Origin: Lacinutrix jangbogonensis
GTDB taxonomy: Bacteria; Bacteroidota; Bacteroidia; Flavobacteriales; Flavobacteriaceae
Length of the DNA stretch: 64,000 bases
Direction: 5' to 3'
Assembly: GCF_000797445.1 (NCBI RefSeq)
Contig: NZ_JSWF01000017.1
Coordinates: 1-64,000 of the forward strand
The notes under the pieces are model-generated. The model did not search any database. It was not told where the DNA came from and was given only the letters and a program-made list of their open reading frames with translations. Positions 35,842-46,201 of the stretch are shown one piece after another. Each line of letters starts with the position of its first letter. The first letter of the stretch is position 1. The translations under genes and the position numbers were made by a program.

Positions 35842-38800
35842 ATGAAGAAAGTTAATATTAAGTTTTTTGTAACACTAGTTATTTGCAGTTTGTGTATTTC
35901 ATGTCATAAGGATTCAAACCGTAATCTCTATCCTGAAGATTTGATTGGAGGTTTTGAATTATTGCCTTCAGAAAAAACAGGCATAGATTTTAATAATAGC
36001 ATACAAGAGTCTGAAAAAGTAAATCATTTATATTATAATCAAATTTACAGTGGTGCAGGAGTTGCTATTGGAGATCTTAATAATGATGGATTACCAGATA
36101 TTTTTTTTTGCGGCAATCAGGTAAACGATAGATTGTATTTAAACAAAGGCGGTTTTATATTTGAGGATATTACAAAAAAATCAAAAGTTGCCATAAATCC
36201 AGGGTGGTCTTGGGGAGTAACCATGGCAGATGTTAATAATGATGGCTATTTAGATATCTATATTAGTAGAAATGGTGAGTCTATGAAACCAGAAGACCGT
36301 AAAAACCTTTTATACATTAATAATCAAGACCTCACCTTTAAAGAATCGGCAATGGCTTATGGTCTAGCAGATGTTGGCTTTTCTTCGCAAGCGGTATTTT
36401 TTGATATGGATAATGATGGTGATTTAGACATGTATCAAGTCAATCAAATTCCGGACTCTAGATTATTTAGGCGTTACATTAATATTCCTCAAGAGCGTTA
36501 TAAATTCTATACAGATAAGTTATATCTTAATGATGATGGTCGTTATAGAGATATATCTAAGCAAGCTGGACTTATAAGTAAATACACTTATGGGTTAAGT
36601 GTCAGTGCAAGTGATTTTAATAATGATGGCTTTACAGATTTATTTATATCTAATGATTATGACGAACCAGACTATTTATATTACAATAATGGCGATGGTA
36701 CTTTTAAGAACGTGATTAATGAGAAGTTAAAACACATTTCAAATTTTAGTATGGGTACGGATACTGGCGATATCAATAATGATGGTTTTATGGACTTGAT
36801 TACTTTAGATATGGCGTCAGCAGATCATTACAGATCAAAAACTAATATGGGATCTATGAGTGCTGCAAAGTTTAATAAAATGGTTGCAGATGGTAAACAC
36901 TATCAGTTCATGTCAAATACGTTACAAGTTAATACTGGATGCGATAGTTTTTCAGATATTGCTAGTATGGCAGGAATGGCCCAAACAGATTGGAGTTGGT
37001 CAGGATTGTTAGTTGATTTGGATAATGATGGTTGGAAAGATGTAATCGTATCTAACGGTGTTAAAAAAGATGTAAGGAATAATGATTTTTTAACAGGATT
37101 AAATAAAAAATTGGAAACAGATTCTAAGGATTTTTATGGTATGAGTAAGCTTGCGCCTTCAGTACCGCTTTCTAACTATGTATTTAAAAATAAAGGAAAT
37201 TTACAATTTGAAAAAACGACTAAGAAGTGGGGATTAGAAACACCTAGTTTTTCTAGTGGTATGGCGTATGGCGATTTAGATAATGATGGTGATTTAGATG
37301 TTGTAATCAACAATATGGAAGCTCCTGCTTTTATTTATAAAAATAATGCAACAGGAAATTTTCTAAAGATTGATTTTAAAGGCTCTGAAAAAAATAAATT
37401 CGGATATGGAGCCAAAGCAATAATCCATCATAATGGAAAAATACAAACAGGAAATAATACGCCAACACGTGGTTATTTATCTTCTGTAGAACCAAAATTG
37501 TTTTTTGGTTTAGGGAAAGATGTAGAGGTAGAAAAGGTAGAAGTTATATGGCCAGATGGAAAAGTAAATGTTTTTAAAAATGTTTCAGCAAATACCACAT
37601 TAGATGCCAAGTACTCAAACGCTAATACCGTAACAAAAGAGAATACCGTAAAAACGACAGTATTTACAAAGCTTAAACCTACCGATATTGGAATTGCCTA
37701 TAAGCATCAAGAAAACGACTTCGACGAGTATAAGAAACAGGTTTTATTGCCTCATAATGTTTCTCAAAATGGGCCGTTTTCAACCGTGACCGATGTTAAT
37801 AATGATGGTTTAGAAGATTTATTTATTGGTGGTGCTGTTGGGCAAGCTGGAGTATTATACTTGCAAAAGCAGAATGGTAACTTTCAAATAAACAGTAATC
37901 AGCCATGGATAGAGGATAAGGGGTCAGAAGATTTAGGTGCTCTGTTTTTGGATGTTGATGGAGATAACGATCAAGACTTATATGTAACAAGTGGTGGAAG
38001 TGAGTTTGCAAGCGGAAATCCGTTATTAAAAGACAGATTATATATTAATAATGGATCTGGAGATTTTATTAAAAGTAGCAATGGGTTACCAAATATTAAT
38101 GAAAGTACCCAATGTGTTAAAGCGTCAGATATTGATGGTGATGGAGATTTAGACCTATTCGTTGGTGTTAGACTTATTGCTAATAAATATCCATTTCCAG
38201 CGACTAGTTATATTCTTATTAACACAGATGGTAAATTTAAAAAGGCTAATAAATTGATGGCACCAGATCTTGAAAATATAGGTATGGTTACAGATGCCGT
38301 CTTTACGGATCTTAATAATGATGGTGATAACGATTTATTGTTAGTAGGTGAATGGATGGAAATTGTGGCTCTAGAAAATGAAAATGGCACATTTGTAAAT
38401 AAATCTAAAACATACGGTCTAGAAAACACAAGAGGTATATGGTGGTCTATAACCGCTAACGATTTAGATAATGATGGTGATGACGATTATATTATTGGAA
38501 ACCTTGGTAAGAATAATAAATTCAAGGCCACTAAAGAACATCCTTTTAAAATCTATGCTAACGATTTTGATAACAATGGCACTAATGATGTCGTGTTAGC
38601 AAAATTTTATAAAGATGATTACGTGCCTATGAGAGGTCGAGAATGTACAAGTCAGCAAATGCCTTTCGTAGCTGATAAATTTAAAGATTATCACAGTTTT
38701 GCATCATCAAAATTGTTAGATGTGCTTCCCGTAGACGAAGTTAAAAGTGCAGTGATTTATGAAATCAGTAATTTTGAAAGTATTATTTTAATTAATAATA

Positions 38801-39144
38801 ATGGTAAGTTAGAACGTCAAAATTTGCCTACTCAAGCACAAGTGAGTCCAGTAAAAGGGACTTTGGTTGATGATTTTAATACTGATGGCTATAAAGATAT
38901 ACTTGTAATTGGAAATCATTATGGAGTTGAAGTAGAGACCATACGATACGATGCAGGATATGGTGCGTTGTTCTTAGGTGATGGTAATAATAATTTCAAA
39001 ACAGTATCGGCCATTAATAGTGGTTTTCATGTTCCATTAGATAGTCGCTCCATAAAAGCAATTCAAGTTAATAATGAGAACGCAGTAATTATAACTAATA
39101 ATAATGATGCATTAAGTATCTATAAATACAAGGGTGCTAAATAG
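35842..39144 (+). CDS. FG-GAP/VCBS repeat lipoprotein with ASPIC/UnbV domain
   Basis: The 1100-residue lipoprotein (..ICSLCISCHKDS) contains many Ca-binding propeller loops of the type D-x-N-N-D-G-x-x-D (DLNNDGLPD, DVNNDGYLD, DMDNDGDLD) in two blocks, about 60-490 and 640-1000. Between them is an ASPIC/UnbV-type domain at about 510-590 (GYGAKAIIHHNGK, VEVIWPDGK). Proteins of this kind are usually found beside SusC/SusD genes and are thought to bind ligands on the cell surface. Here it stands alone after the glucan operon with its own promoter and no SusCD. Ligand and function are unknown. The downstream gap of over 600 nt holds the second regulatory array. Confidence 0.85.
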   Translation: MKKVNIKFFVTLVICSLCISCHKDSNRNLYPEDLIGGFELLPSEKTGIDFNNSIQESEKVNHLYYNQIYSGAGVAIGDLNNDGLPDIFFCGNQVNDRLYLNKGGFIFEDITKKSKVAINPGWSWGVTMADVNNDGYLDIYISRNGESMKPEDRKNLLYINNQDLTFKESAMAYGLADVGFSSQAVFFDMDNDGDLDMYQVNQIPDSRLFRRYINIPQERYKFYTDKLYLNDDGRYRDISKQAGLISKYTYGLSVSASDFNNDGFTDLFISNDYDEPDYLYYNNGDGTFKNVINEKLKHISNFSMGTDTGDINNDGFMDLITLDMASADHYRSKTNMGSMSAAKFNKMVADGKHYQFMSNTLQVNTGCDSFSDIASMAGMAQTDWSWSGLLVDLDNDGWKDVIVSNGVKKDVRNNDFLTGLNKKLETDSKDFYGMSKLAPSVPLSNYVFKNKGNLQFEKTTKKWGLETPSFSSGMAYGDLDNDGDLDVVINNMEAPAFIYKNNATGNFLKIDFKGSEKNKFGYGAKAIIHHNGKIQTGNNTPTRGYLSSVEPKLFFGLGKDVEVEKVEVIWPDGKVNVFKNVSANTTLDAKYSNANTVTKENTVKTTVFTKLKPTDIGIAYKHQENDFDEYKKQVLLPHNVSQNGPFSTVTDVNNDGLEDLFIGGAVGQAGVLYLQKQNGNFQINSNQPWIEDKGSEDLGALFLDVDGDNDQDLYVTSGGSEFASGNPLLKDRLYINNGSGDFIKSSNGLPNINESTQCVKASDIDGDGDLDLFVGVRLIANKYPFPATSYILINTDGKFKKANKLMAPDLENIGMVTDAVFTDLNNDGDNDLLLVGEWMEIVALENENGTFVNKSKTYGLENTRGIWWSITANDLDNDGDDDYIIGNLGKNNKFKATKEHPFKIYANDFDNNGTNDVVLAKFYKDDYVPMRGRECTSQQMPFVADKFKDYHSFASSKLLDVLPVDEVKSAVIYEISNFESIILINNNGKLERQNLPTQAQVSPVKGTLVDDFNTDGYKDILVIGNHYGVEVETIRYDAGYGALFLGDGNNNFKTVSAINSGFHVPLDSRSIKAIQVNNENAVIITNNNDALSIYKYKGAK

Positions 39145-39498
39145 TATAATATTATAATCAAAAAAAATTCCTCTAGGCTCTACTTGAGATTTCTGTTGAA
39201 GCGTTTACTCTTGTAAAATATGTGTAATTTATTTGGACAACTTTAATAGAAATAAAGTGTTTTAGACTTATAAATCAAAATATAAAATACCACTATTGTT
39301 TTGTATCCTTTATAACTGCTTTAATTATAGAACTTCACTAATTCTAGATCCCTTTTATCAATACTAAAAGCATACAAACTTTTAGTATTATGTTTTAAAT
39401 TAGGCTAATAAATATATTGTGTTTATTTGTTAAACAGACGATTAGAAGCTCTAAAATTATTTATTTAAGCTATGTGCGGTTTTTTTATTCAACTTTTG

Positions 39499-39529
39499 AC
39501 CACAACACCACCACAACATTACCACAACA
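39499..39529 (+). promoter_or_regulatory. Three 11-bp-phased ACCACAACA direct repeats
   Basis: Exact nonamers start at 39499, 39510 and 39521, so they lie on the same DNA face about one helical turn apart. Copies of this site also occur before 18183. This looks like a cooperative binding array, probably for the LuxR-type HTH protein encoded at 15093; the link is inferred. Confidence 0.65.
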
Positions 39530-39656
39530 TTTTTGTTATAAGCGGTCTAAAACAGGCTATTGTGAGAAAATTAACAACCTTTTAAAATGGTGCTTAGCAA
39601 TTGTAAAAAGGGTTGATAATATTTATTTCATATACAATATCACTAAATATATGCCT

Positions 39657-39677
39657 TGTATGTTTTTTGTAGTGGTA
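39657..39677 (+). promoter_or_regulatory. Shared 21-bp element, copy 2
   Basis: TGTATGTTTTTTGTAG followed by TGGTA matches 18055-18075 in 20 of 21 positions. It lies 136 bp after the start of the last ACCACAACA site; in copy 1 the corresponding distance is 124 bp. Confidence 0.55.
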
Positions 39678-39768
39678 GTGTTTGAGTATTTCATAAAGTT
39701 TTCTACCTATTTTTATGAAAATGGAAATGATATATATTTCCTTAATTTTAATATTAACTAAATACATA

Positions 39769-42456
39769 ATGACAATGAAAAAGATTACTTTATTATTTAT
39801 GATGCTAGCCGTATTTTTCGGTTATGCTCAAACTTTACCTTTCGATTTTGAAGGTACTCTTCACGGTTTTACAGGAGATGGCGGTCCTGGAATCACAAAT
39901 GGTGCAGGAAATGATGTGCTTGAAGTTACAGCAGGTGTATCGGATTGGGATAATGTCCAAGTAACTTTTGCTTCCCCAATTGATCTTTCAAATGCTGCCG
40001 AAAACACGTTAAGATTTACAATACAGTCAACAACTGCTTTGCCTGGAGAAATACACCAACATGGTGTGAGTTTCCAAGGTGGTGGTGGTGCTCTTGAAGC
40101 GAATTTTCAGACTGTAGGTCAGGATGTTTTAAATGTAGAATTAAATTTCAATGCAGGTTTAGGCTTAAGAGAAAAATTGGTTATTTTTACTGATGTTGGA
40201 GATTTGGGAGGCATAGCTGCTACTCCTAATGTAGCAGGTACGAATACTGCGAGTCTTTCAGGTATATACATTATCGATAATATGAGTCTAGGCTTTGACC
40301 CAGGAACATGTTCAGATGGAGTATTAAATAACGGAGAAGATTCAATAGATTGTGGAGGCCCTAATTGCGTACCATGTGCAACAGACGTAACACCACCAGC
40401 TGCGTTTACAGCAGTTTTAGGTGCTATAGGTGGTTCTTCTGTAGAATTATTATTAAATGCAACTGATGATTCAGGAGCAGATATTACTTACGATATTACT
40501 TATGATGTTGGCGGTATGGCACAAACAACAGGGGCATCAGGTGCAGAAACGCCTTTTGTTATTTCTGGTTTAACTGCAGAAACAATGTATACATTTATGG
40601 TATCTGCTAGCGATGCTGCTGGTAACCCAGCGGCTAACAATGCAATATCTGTTTCAGCAACTACTACTCAAGTTATTGCGTTTCCTTTTGATTTTGAAGG
40701 TTCGCTTCAAGGTTTTGTTAATAATGACGCAACAGTATCAAATGGCGCAGGAAATGATGTATTTGAGATGATAACAGGTGCATCAGATTGGGATAGCGCA
40801 AGTGTTACATTTACAGATCCAATTGATCTTTCTGATGAGTTTAATAACACTCTAAGATTTACAATACAATCTACAACAGCAGCTCCAGGCGAAATACACC
40901 AACATGGTGTTAGTTTTCAATCTGATGGTATGGGATCTTACGAAGCGAATATTCAAACTGTAGGTACAGATGTTTTAAATGTAGAATTAAATTTTAATGG
41001 CGGTTTAGGATCTAGAGATAGACTTCATATTTTTACAGATGTTGGAGATCTAGGAGGTACATCTGTTCCAGCGAGTCAAAATATTAATGGAATGGGTACT
41101 GGTGGTTCATCAGGTACATACATTATAGATAACATTACTTTTGGTGCAGATCCAGAAACGTGTGATGATGGTATATTAAATAACGGAGAAACAGCTATAG
41201 ATTGTGGAGGTGTAAATTGTGTACCTTGTGATACTGTTGGACCAACAGCATTTACAGCTACAGCAGGAACTGCTAGTGCATTTTCAGTGGATTTAGTATT
41301 AAACGCTACAGATGATTCTGCAGGTACAATAACTTACGATATTTCTTATAATTCAGGTGCAGATTCAGTACAAGCTACTGGAGATTCTGGAGTTGAAACT
41401 ACGTTTTCAGTACCAGGACTTATGGAAAATACAGCATATACTTTTGAAGTATCTGCAAGTGATCCCTCAGGAAATCCTGCTGCAAATAACGCGATTACAG
41501 TAATGGCTTCGACTATAGCAGATACAAGTACAGATTGTGCTGGTTTTTCTAGCGAATCTACTGACGGATCTTTTTCTATAGGTTATAACTATGATTTTGT
41601 AACAGAAGCTAATGGAACAGATGTTACCGTTACTTTTGAAGTTTTAGATACCGATAAAGCAGGCTTAGTTGGTGAAGTATTTATTCCTACTCCAGTTCAG
41701 TTTATAGGTATGACAAATAATGGTTCAAATGTATTTACAGTAACTCTTACTGGCTATACAACTGGAGATGTTATTACATTCTCTGGTAGATTTCCTTATG
41801 CAGGAGGTTTAGTAAGAACAAAAGAATTTACTTACACTGTAGGAGACGATTGTTCAAGTCCAGCTAATGATGATTGTGGTTCAGCTACAATGCTTACTTT
41901 AGGTGCAGAACAAGCTTTCGATAATACAGGAAGTACAGATTCTGGTGTTGCAACTTGTTTTTCAGGTGCTGTAAGTGATATTTGGTATTCTTTTGTAGCG
42001 CCAGCTTCTGGAGAAGTAACTATTACTGCAGGAACGGGTACTCAATATGCTTTATTCACAGATTGTAATACAGAGCTTAGTTGTAATACATCTGCTAATA
42101 CAGGTCTTATTGCAATGGCTACTTATTATTTAGCTGTAACAGATGATGGTACAGTAACTAGAGCTCCTGGTGCTAGTACTATTAAAATAGATGATACTTC
42201 TACTTTATCAAATAGTGAGTTTTCACTTTCACAGTTTTCAGTATTCCCAAATCCAACAAATAACAATTGGAACGTACAAGGAACTCAAGATGTTAAAACA
42301 GTAGTTGTTTTTGATGTTTTAGGAAAGCAAGTGTTAACACTTCAACCAAATACTAAAGATTTTGTTATTACTAGCGAAGCTTTAAATAGCGGTTTGTATT
42401 TTGCTAGAATTCAAGGAACAACTGGTACTAAGACATTAAAACTTATTAAAAAATAA
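39769..42456 (+). CDS. T9SS-secreted multidomain (probably glucan-binding) protein
   Basis: The 895-residue protein has a signal peptide (MKKITLLFMMLAVFFGYAQ). Two homologous modules of about 290 residues follow. Each has a CBM-like sandwich (FDFEG.L.GF, SDWD, EIHQHGVSFQ), a Cys motif (C.DG.LNNGE..IDCGG.NCVPC) and an FN3 domain. Then come a domain at about 600-700 (DCAGFSSESTDGSFSIGY..), a domain beginning NDDCGSATMLTLG, and a type A T9SS sorting domain (FSVFPNPTNNNW..TKTLKLIKK). No catalytic motif is visible. Its promoter shares two elements with the glucan operon, so it probably binds laminarin on the cell surface. ATG at 39775 is an equally good start. Earlier in-frame starts would bury the signal peptide. 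Confidence 0.8.
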   Translation: MTMKKITLLFMMLAVFFGYAQTLPFDFEGTLHGFTGDGGPGITNGAGNDVLEVTAGVSDWDNVQVTFASPIDLSNAAENTLRFTIQSTTALPGEIHQHGVSFQGGGGALEANFQTVGQDVLNVELNFNAGLGLREKLVIFTDVGDLGGIAATPNVAGTNTASLSGIYIIDNMSLGFDPGTCSDGVLNNGEDSIDCGGPNCVPCATDVTPPAAFTAVLGAIGGSSVELLLNATDDSGADITYDITYDVGGMAQTTGASGAETPFVISGLTAETMYTFMVSASDAAGNPAANNAISVSATTTQVIAFPFDFEGSLQGFVNNDATVSNGAGNDVFEMITGASDWDSASVTFTDPIDLSDEFNNTLRFTIQSTTAAPGEIHQHGVSFQSDGMGSYEANIQTVGTDVLNVELNFNGGLGSRDRLHIFTDVGDLGGTSVPASQNINGMGTGGSSGTYIIDNITFGADPETCDDGILNNGETAIDCGGVNCVPCDTVGPTAFTATAGTASAFSVDLVLNATDDSAGTITYDISYNSGADSVQATGDSGVETTFSVPGLMENTAYTFEVSASDPSGNPAANNAITVMASTIADTSTDCAGFSSESTDGSFSIGYNYDFVTEANGTDVTVTFEVLDTDKAGLVGEVFIPTPVQFIGMTNNGSNVFTVTLTGYTTGDVITFSGRFPYAGGLVRTKEFTYTVGDDCSSPANDDCGSATMLTLGAEQAFDNTGSTDSGVATCFSGAVSDIWYSFVAPASGEVTITAGTGTQYALFTDCNTELSCNTSANTGLIAMATYYLAVTDDGTVTRAPGASTIKIDDTSTLSNSEFSLSQFSVFPNPTNNNWNVQGTQDVKTVVVFDVLGKQVLTLQPNTKDFVITSEALNSGLYFARIQGTTGTKTLKLIKK

Positions 42457-42490
42457 GAAATGTAATTACTTAGTACTATAGATTTTATCT

Positions 42491-42527
42491 AAAAGCGTGT
42501 TTAAATTAATTTAAACACGCTTTTTTT
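42491..42527 (+). terminator. Terminator after the T9SS glucan protein
   Basis: AAAGCGTGTTTAAA and TTTAAACACGCTTT form a perfect 14-bp stem with a TTAA loop and a T7 tail. Confidence 0.92.
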
Positions 42528-42547
42528 ATTATTCAGTTTTGATTACT

Positions 42548-42555
42548 TAATTTTG
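42548..42555 (+). promoter_or_regulatory. Predicted -7 box for the DUF255 gene
   Basis: TAATTTTG fits TAnnTTTG, 26 nt before the ATG at 42582. Confidence 0.45.
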
Positions 42556-42581
42556 TTATTCTACTTTATCTATTAAAATAC

Positions 42582-44702
42582 ATGTTTAAAAAAACCATTT
42601 ACCTTATTCTTTTAGTTGTTTTAATTAATAGTTGTTCGCAAAAAGACAAATCTGAGACTATTATTGAAAGTCCATTTACTAACGATTTGATTAAGGAAAC
42701 AAGCCCATATTTACTTCAGCATGCTTATAATCCTGTGGATTGGAAAGCATGGAACCCAGCAGCTTTAAAACAAGCGAAAGAAGAAGGGAAGTTAATTGTT
42801 ATTTCTGTAGGTTATTCGGCCTGCCATTGGTGCCATGTAATGGAAGAAGAGAGTTTCGAGAACGATTCTGTTGCTAAAATTATGAACGACAATTTTATTA
42901 GTATTAAAGTCGATAGAGAAGAACGTCCAGATGTAGATCAAATTTACATGAGCGCTGTACAGTTAATGACAGGTAGTGGAGGATGGCCACTTAACTGTAT
43001 TGCTTTACCAGATGGAAGACCTGTTTTTGGAGGTACTTATTTTACTAAAGAACAATGGTCAAAAATATTGAAGGACATGTCTGCTTTATATAAAACCAAT
43101 CCAGAAAAAGTAATTGCTTATGCCAGTGAATTAACAGAAGGCATAAAAAGCACCAATTTAATTACTGTAAATACGGATAAGGTAATATATAATAGGGAGG
43201 CTTTAGCACAAATGGTTGTGACATGGAAAGCATCTTTAGATTTTGAATATGGAGGACAAAAAAATGCTCCAAAATTCCCTATGCCAAGTAATTTAAACTT
43301 TTTATTGCGTTATAGTTTTCAAAATAACGATAAAGAATTACAAGAGTTTGTAGAAACATCACTAACAAAAATGGCTAATGGAGGTATCTACGATCAAGTT
43401 GGAGGTGGTTTTTCAAGGTATTCTATGGATAAAAAATGGCACGTACCACATTTTGAAAAAATGCTTTACGATAATGCGCAGTTGGTTAGTTTGTACTCTA
43501 AAGCGTATCAATTAACAAAAAACGAAGCTTTTAAAACCGTTATTGAGGAAACACTAGATTTTATAGATAAAGAATTAACGCATAATAATGGTGGCTTTTA
43601 TTCTTCTTTAGATGCCGATAGTAAAACTAAAGCCGGCGAACTTGAAGAAGGTGCATTTTATGTTTGGAAAACTGAAGAGTTAAAATCAATATTAAAAGAA
43701 GATTACGAATTGTTTAGTTCGTATTATAATATAAATAGTACAACTACATGGGAGAATGATACTTATATTTTACATAAAAAAAACACTAATGAAGTGTTTC
43801 TTAAAACAGAAAGTAGTTCAAAAAAAGCGCTTGATAATAAAATAAACAACTGGAAAACAAAGCTTTATAATGCACGTGCTAACAGAGAGCGACCAAGGAT
43901 AGACGATAAAATTCTAACCTCATGGAATGCATTAATGCTAAAAGGATATGTTGATGCTTATCGTGCTTTAAATAATGAAGCCTATTTAAACAAAGCCATT
44001 GCAAACGGACAGTTTTTAAAAGAAAATTTAATTAATGAGGATGGTTCTTTATTTCACAATCATAAAAATGGAAAAAGTACTATTATTGGTTTTTCAGAAG
44101 ATTATGCGCATACTATAGCTGCATTTATAGAGTTGTATCAGGCTACTTTAAACGAGGAATGGCTGGATACAGCAAAACAATTAATGGATTATGCGAGCAA
44201 TCATTATTTAAATAAAGAAAGTGAGATGTTTTATTTTACTTCAGACACTCAAACGAGTTTAATTGCAAGAAAAACCGAAGTTATAGATAAAGTGATGCCG
44301 TCTTCTAATTCCATTTTAGCAGAAAGTTTGTTCAAATTAGGACATTATTATTATTCAGAAAAAAATTATGCAGACAGGTCTAAACAGATGTTAAATAATA
44401 TTATAGTCAACGCAAAAAGAGCACCTTCTGGATATTCTAATTGGTTGGGATTGTATTTAAATTATGCTAACCCATATTATGAAGTTGCTATTTCAGGTAA
44501 AGAGGCACTGCCTAAATTAAAGGAACTAGAATCTAATTATTTACCAAATATCTTAATTGCTGGCGCTGTTAATGATAGTAAATTACCAATAATGGAAAAC
44601 AGGTATAATAAAGAGGATACTTATATCTATGTATGTGTAGACGGTAGTTGTAAACTACCTGTTCAAGATGTAGAAAGAGCAATTCAATTACTGTCTAAAT
44701 AA
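42582..44702 (+). CDS. DUF255 (YyaL/SSP411-like) thioredoxin-fold protein, lipoprotein
   Basis: The 706-residue protein has a lipoprotein signal (LINSCSQKD). A thioredoxin-like domain at about 35-190 carries [16 protein letters not shown] and [15 protein letters not shown], followed by an (alpha/alpha)6-barrel region ([30 protein letters not shown]). This is the complete DUF255 architecture, shared with bacterial YyaL and mammalian spermatogenesis-associated protein 20. Redox or sugar-epimerase-like roles have been proposed from structure, and the true function is unknown. It is flanked by T9SS cargo genes without an obvious functional link. The pseudogene begins directly after its stop. Confidence 0.88.
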   Translation: MFKKTIYLILLVVLINSCSQKDKSETIIESPFTNDLIKETSPYLLQHAYNPVDWKAWNPAALKQAKEEGKLIVISVGYSACHWCHVMEEESFENDSVAKIMNDNFISIKVDREERPDVDQIYMSAVQLMTGSGGWPLNCIALPDGRPVFGGTYFTKEQWSKILKDMSALYKTNPEKVIAYASELTEGIKSTNLITVNTDKVIYNREALAQMVVTWKASLDFEYGGQKNAPKFPMPSNLNFLLRYSFQNNDKELQEFVETSLTKMANGGIYDQVGGGFSRYSMDKKWHVPHFEKMLYDNAQLVSLYSKAYQLTKNEAFKTVIEETLDFIDKELTHNNGGFYSSLDADSKTKAGELEEGAFYVWKTEELKSILKEDYELFSSYYNINSTTTWENDTYILHKKNTNEVFLKTESSSKKALDNKINNWKTKLYNARANRERPRIDDKILTSWNALMLKGYVDAYRALNNEAYLNKAIANGQFLKENLINEDGSLFHNHKNGKSTIIGFSEDYAHTIAAFIELYQATLNEEWLDTAKQLMDYASNHYLNKESEMFYFTSDTQTSLIARKTEVIDKVMPSSNSILAESLFKLGHYYYSEKNYADRSKQMLNNIIVNAKRAPSGYSNWLGLYLNYANPYYEVAISGKEALPKLKELESNYLPNILIAGAVNDSKLPIMENRYNKEDTYIYVCVDGSCKLPVQDVERAIQLLSK

Positions 44703-45916
44703 AACTAGAAAGTTGTACATTTATTGTAGATATGAATGCCTATGCTGGATCTATTACAACGGCGGTATACATTAGTGGCGCATTTAATGGCTGATCGGGT
44801 GATTTAAATCCTTTAATGGATATGGGTAACGGATTTTGGTCAGCTACAATATCACTTACAGAAAATTCACATGAGGTTAAATTTCAAATAGATAATTGGG
44901 GAACTCAAGAAAATTTTGGAGCTACAGCTGCTGGAACCATTACTAATGGAGGTTTTACAAATAGGTTTATAAACGTTCTAGAAGCACAGTCAAGAAGTTA
45001 TGTATGGGAAGTTGGTGGAAACGTTATTACACCACCTTGTACAGATGTTAGCGCAATTGCGACAAATAATATATCAGATACAACTGTAGATATTTCATGG
45101 ATAGCAGGTGGTGGAGAAACTGCATGGGAATATGTAATACAGCCACCAAGAACAGGCGAACCTACGGGTGCAGGAACTGCTACAACGACTACAGGATTTA
45201 ATGCAACGAGCTTAAACTTTCAAACAGACTACGAAGTTTATGTACGTTCAGATTGTGGTACTGACGGATTTAGTGATTGGGCTGGACCAGTAACTTTTAC
45301 AACTGCAGTACAACTTAACTTCAATGTTGACTGTAGCGTTGGCCCTACGACTTTTAATTATTGTTATGAAAATAACGATACTAATGTGTTTACATTTATA
45401 AGTACAGATGGTTCTCCACTAAACTTTACAATTAACTCTGGAGATGCAGAAAACGGTTGGGATGAACTTATTGTTTTTGATACAGATGGCACAACAGACC
45501 TTAATGCTGCGACACCATATGGTAATGACGGAGATCTAAGTGGTATTACATACCAATCTACAGGAGACACAATTTCTTTTCAAATTACTTCAGATGGAAC
45601 AGTTAATTGTCAGGATAGTGCAAATATTAATCCATTAGATATTACAGTATCTTGTACTACCTTATCTACGGTTGATTTTAATAACAGCCCATTATTTACA
45701 TACTATCCAAACCCAGTAAAAAATACATTAACATTAAATGCGCAACAAGCGATAACTAATGTAGCTGTATTTAATATGTTGGGTCAAGAAGTTATTAGAA
45801 CGGCACCAAACGCAGTATCTAACAACGTTGATATGTCTAACTTACAATCTGGTGCTTACTTTGTACAAGTAACAGTTGGAACAGCAGTAGAAACAGTAAG
45901 AGTTATTAAAAACTAA
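44703..45916 (+). pseudogene. Broken T9SS cargo gene: no signal peptide, in-frame TGA
   Basis: Reading in one frame from 44705 gives SCTFIVDMNAYAG..VYISGAFNG, then TGA at 44792-44794, then SGDLNPLMDMGNGFW... The domain normally reads FNGW, so TGG has become TGA. No start codon or signal peptide precedes it, because the DUF255 stop is at 44702. Downstream the frame is intact: an FN3 domain at 45040-45300, a CUB-like domain at 45320-45655, and a T9SS sorting domain. ATG at 44816 opens a 366-codon frame, but its product could not be exported, so I read it as a 5'-truncated pseudogene. Confidence 0.8.
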
Positions 45917-45999
45917 TAATTACTTATAAAATGTTTTACTAAAGTTTAGTATAACATAAATAATTTAAAAGCCACTCTGAAAAGAGTGGCTTTTTTTTT
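45700..45999 (+). repeat. T9SS-tail cassette, copy 1
   Basis: From the codons for YYPNPVKN through the stop, the 3' UTR (TGTTTTACTAAAGTTTAGTA) and the terminator, this 300-bp stretch is almost identical to 47785-48080. The coding part also matches 52398-52614. Confidence 0.85.
45967..45999 (+). terminator. Terminator, copy 1 of the AAGCCACTCT family
   Basis: AAAAGCCACTCT-GAAA-AGAGTGGCTTTT followed by a T-run. Confidence 0.9.
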
Positions 46000-46085
46000 A
46001 CTTGTTTAGACCCTGAAATGCACTGTCTTATAAATTAAATTAATCGATTACTATATATTATTTGCAAAACGAATAAGCGATATAA

Positions 46086-46169
46086 ACCTTTTACAAAAAT
46101 AGTGATTTTGGTAACATGGCTTTAAACGCAGCTTTAATGAATGCTTCTGTAGCAGGAGAAGGGAAATAA
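46086..46169 (+). pseudogene. Possible orphan 3' end of a lost gene
   Basis: A 27-codon frame that reads YKNSDFGNMALNAAL.. and ends ..SVAGEGK with TAA at 46167. It is followed 32 nt later by a canonical terminator. Composition looks coding, but I do not recognise the family. Confidence 0.3.
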
Positions 46170-46201
46170 TACTCAAAAATTTATAAATACAATGTATGTT
46201 T

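Larger units (their letters stand above)
39145..39768. other. Long regulatory intergenic region before the T9SS glucan protein
   Basis: A 624-nt region with no convincing gene. A 114-codon frame inside it overlaps the regulatory repeats and is rejected. It carries three ACCACAACA sites (39499-39529) and the shared 21-bp element (39657-39677), the same two components in the same order as before 18183. Confidence 0.6.

Noticed and set aside
39417-39761. 114-codon open frame before the T9SS glucan protein
   Set aside because: It runs through the three ACCACAACA repeats and the shared 21-bp promoter element, starts with TTG, is rich in Phe/Tyr/Ile from AT-rich DNA, and has no domain. It is a chance frame over a regulatory region.
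44792-44794. TGA read as tryptophan (recoding)
   Set aside because: Other genes in the window end with TAA or TAG and use TGG for Trp, and this gene is also truncated at its 5' end; simple nonsense mutation is the better explanation.
44816-45916. Intact 366-codon T9SS gene starting at 44816
   Set aside because: Domain sequence continues in frame upstream of the TGA at 44792 and there is no signal peptide, so the frame is the remainder of a pseudogene.
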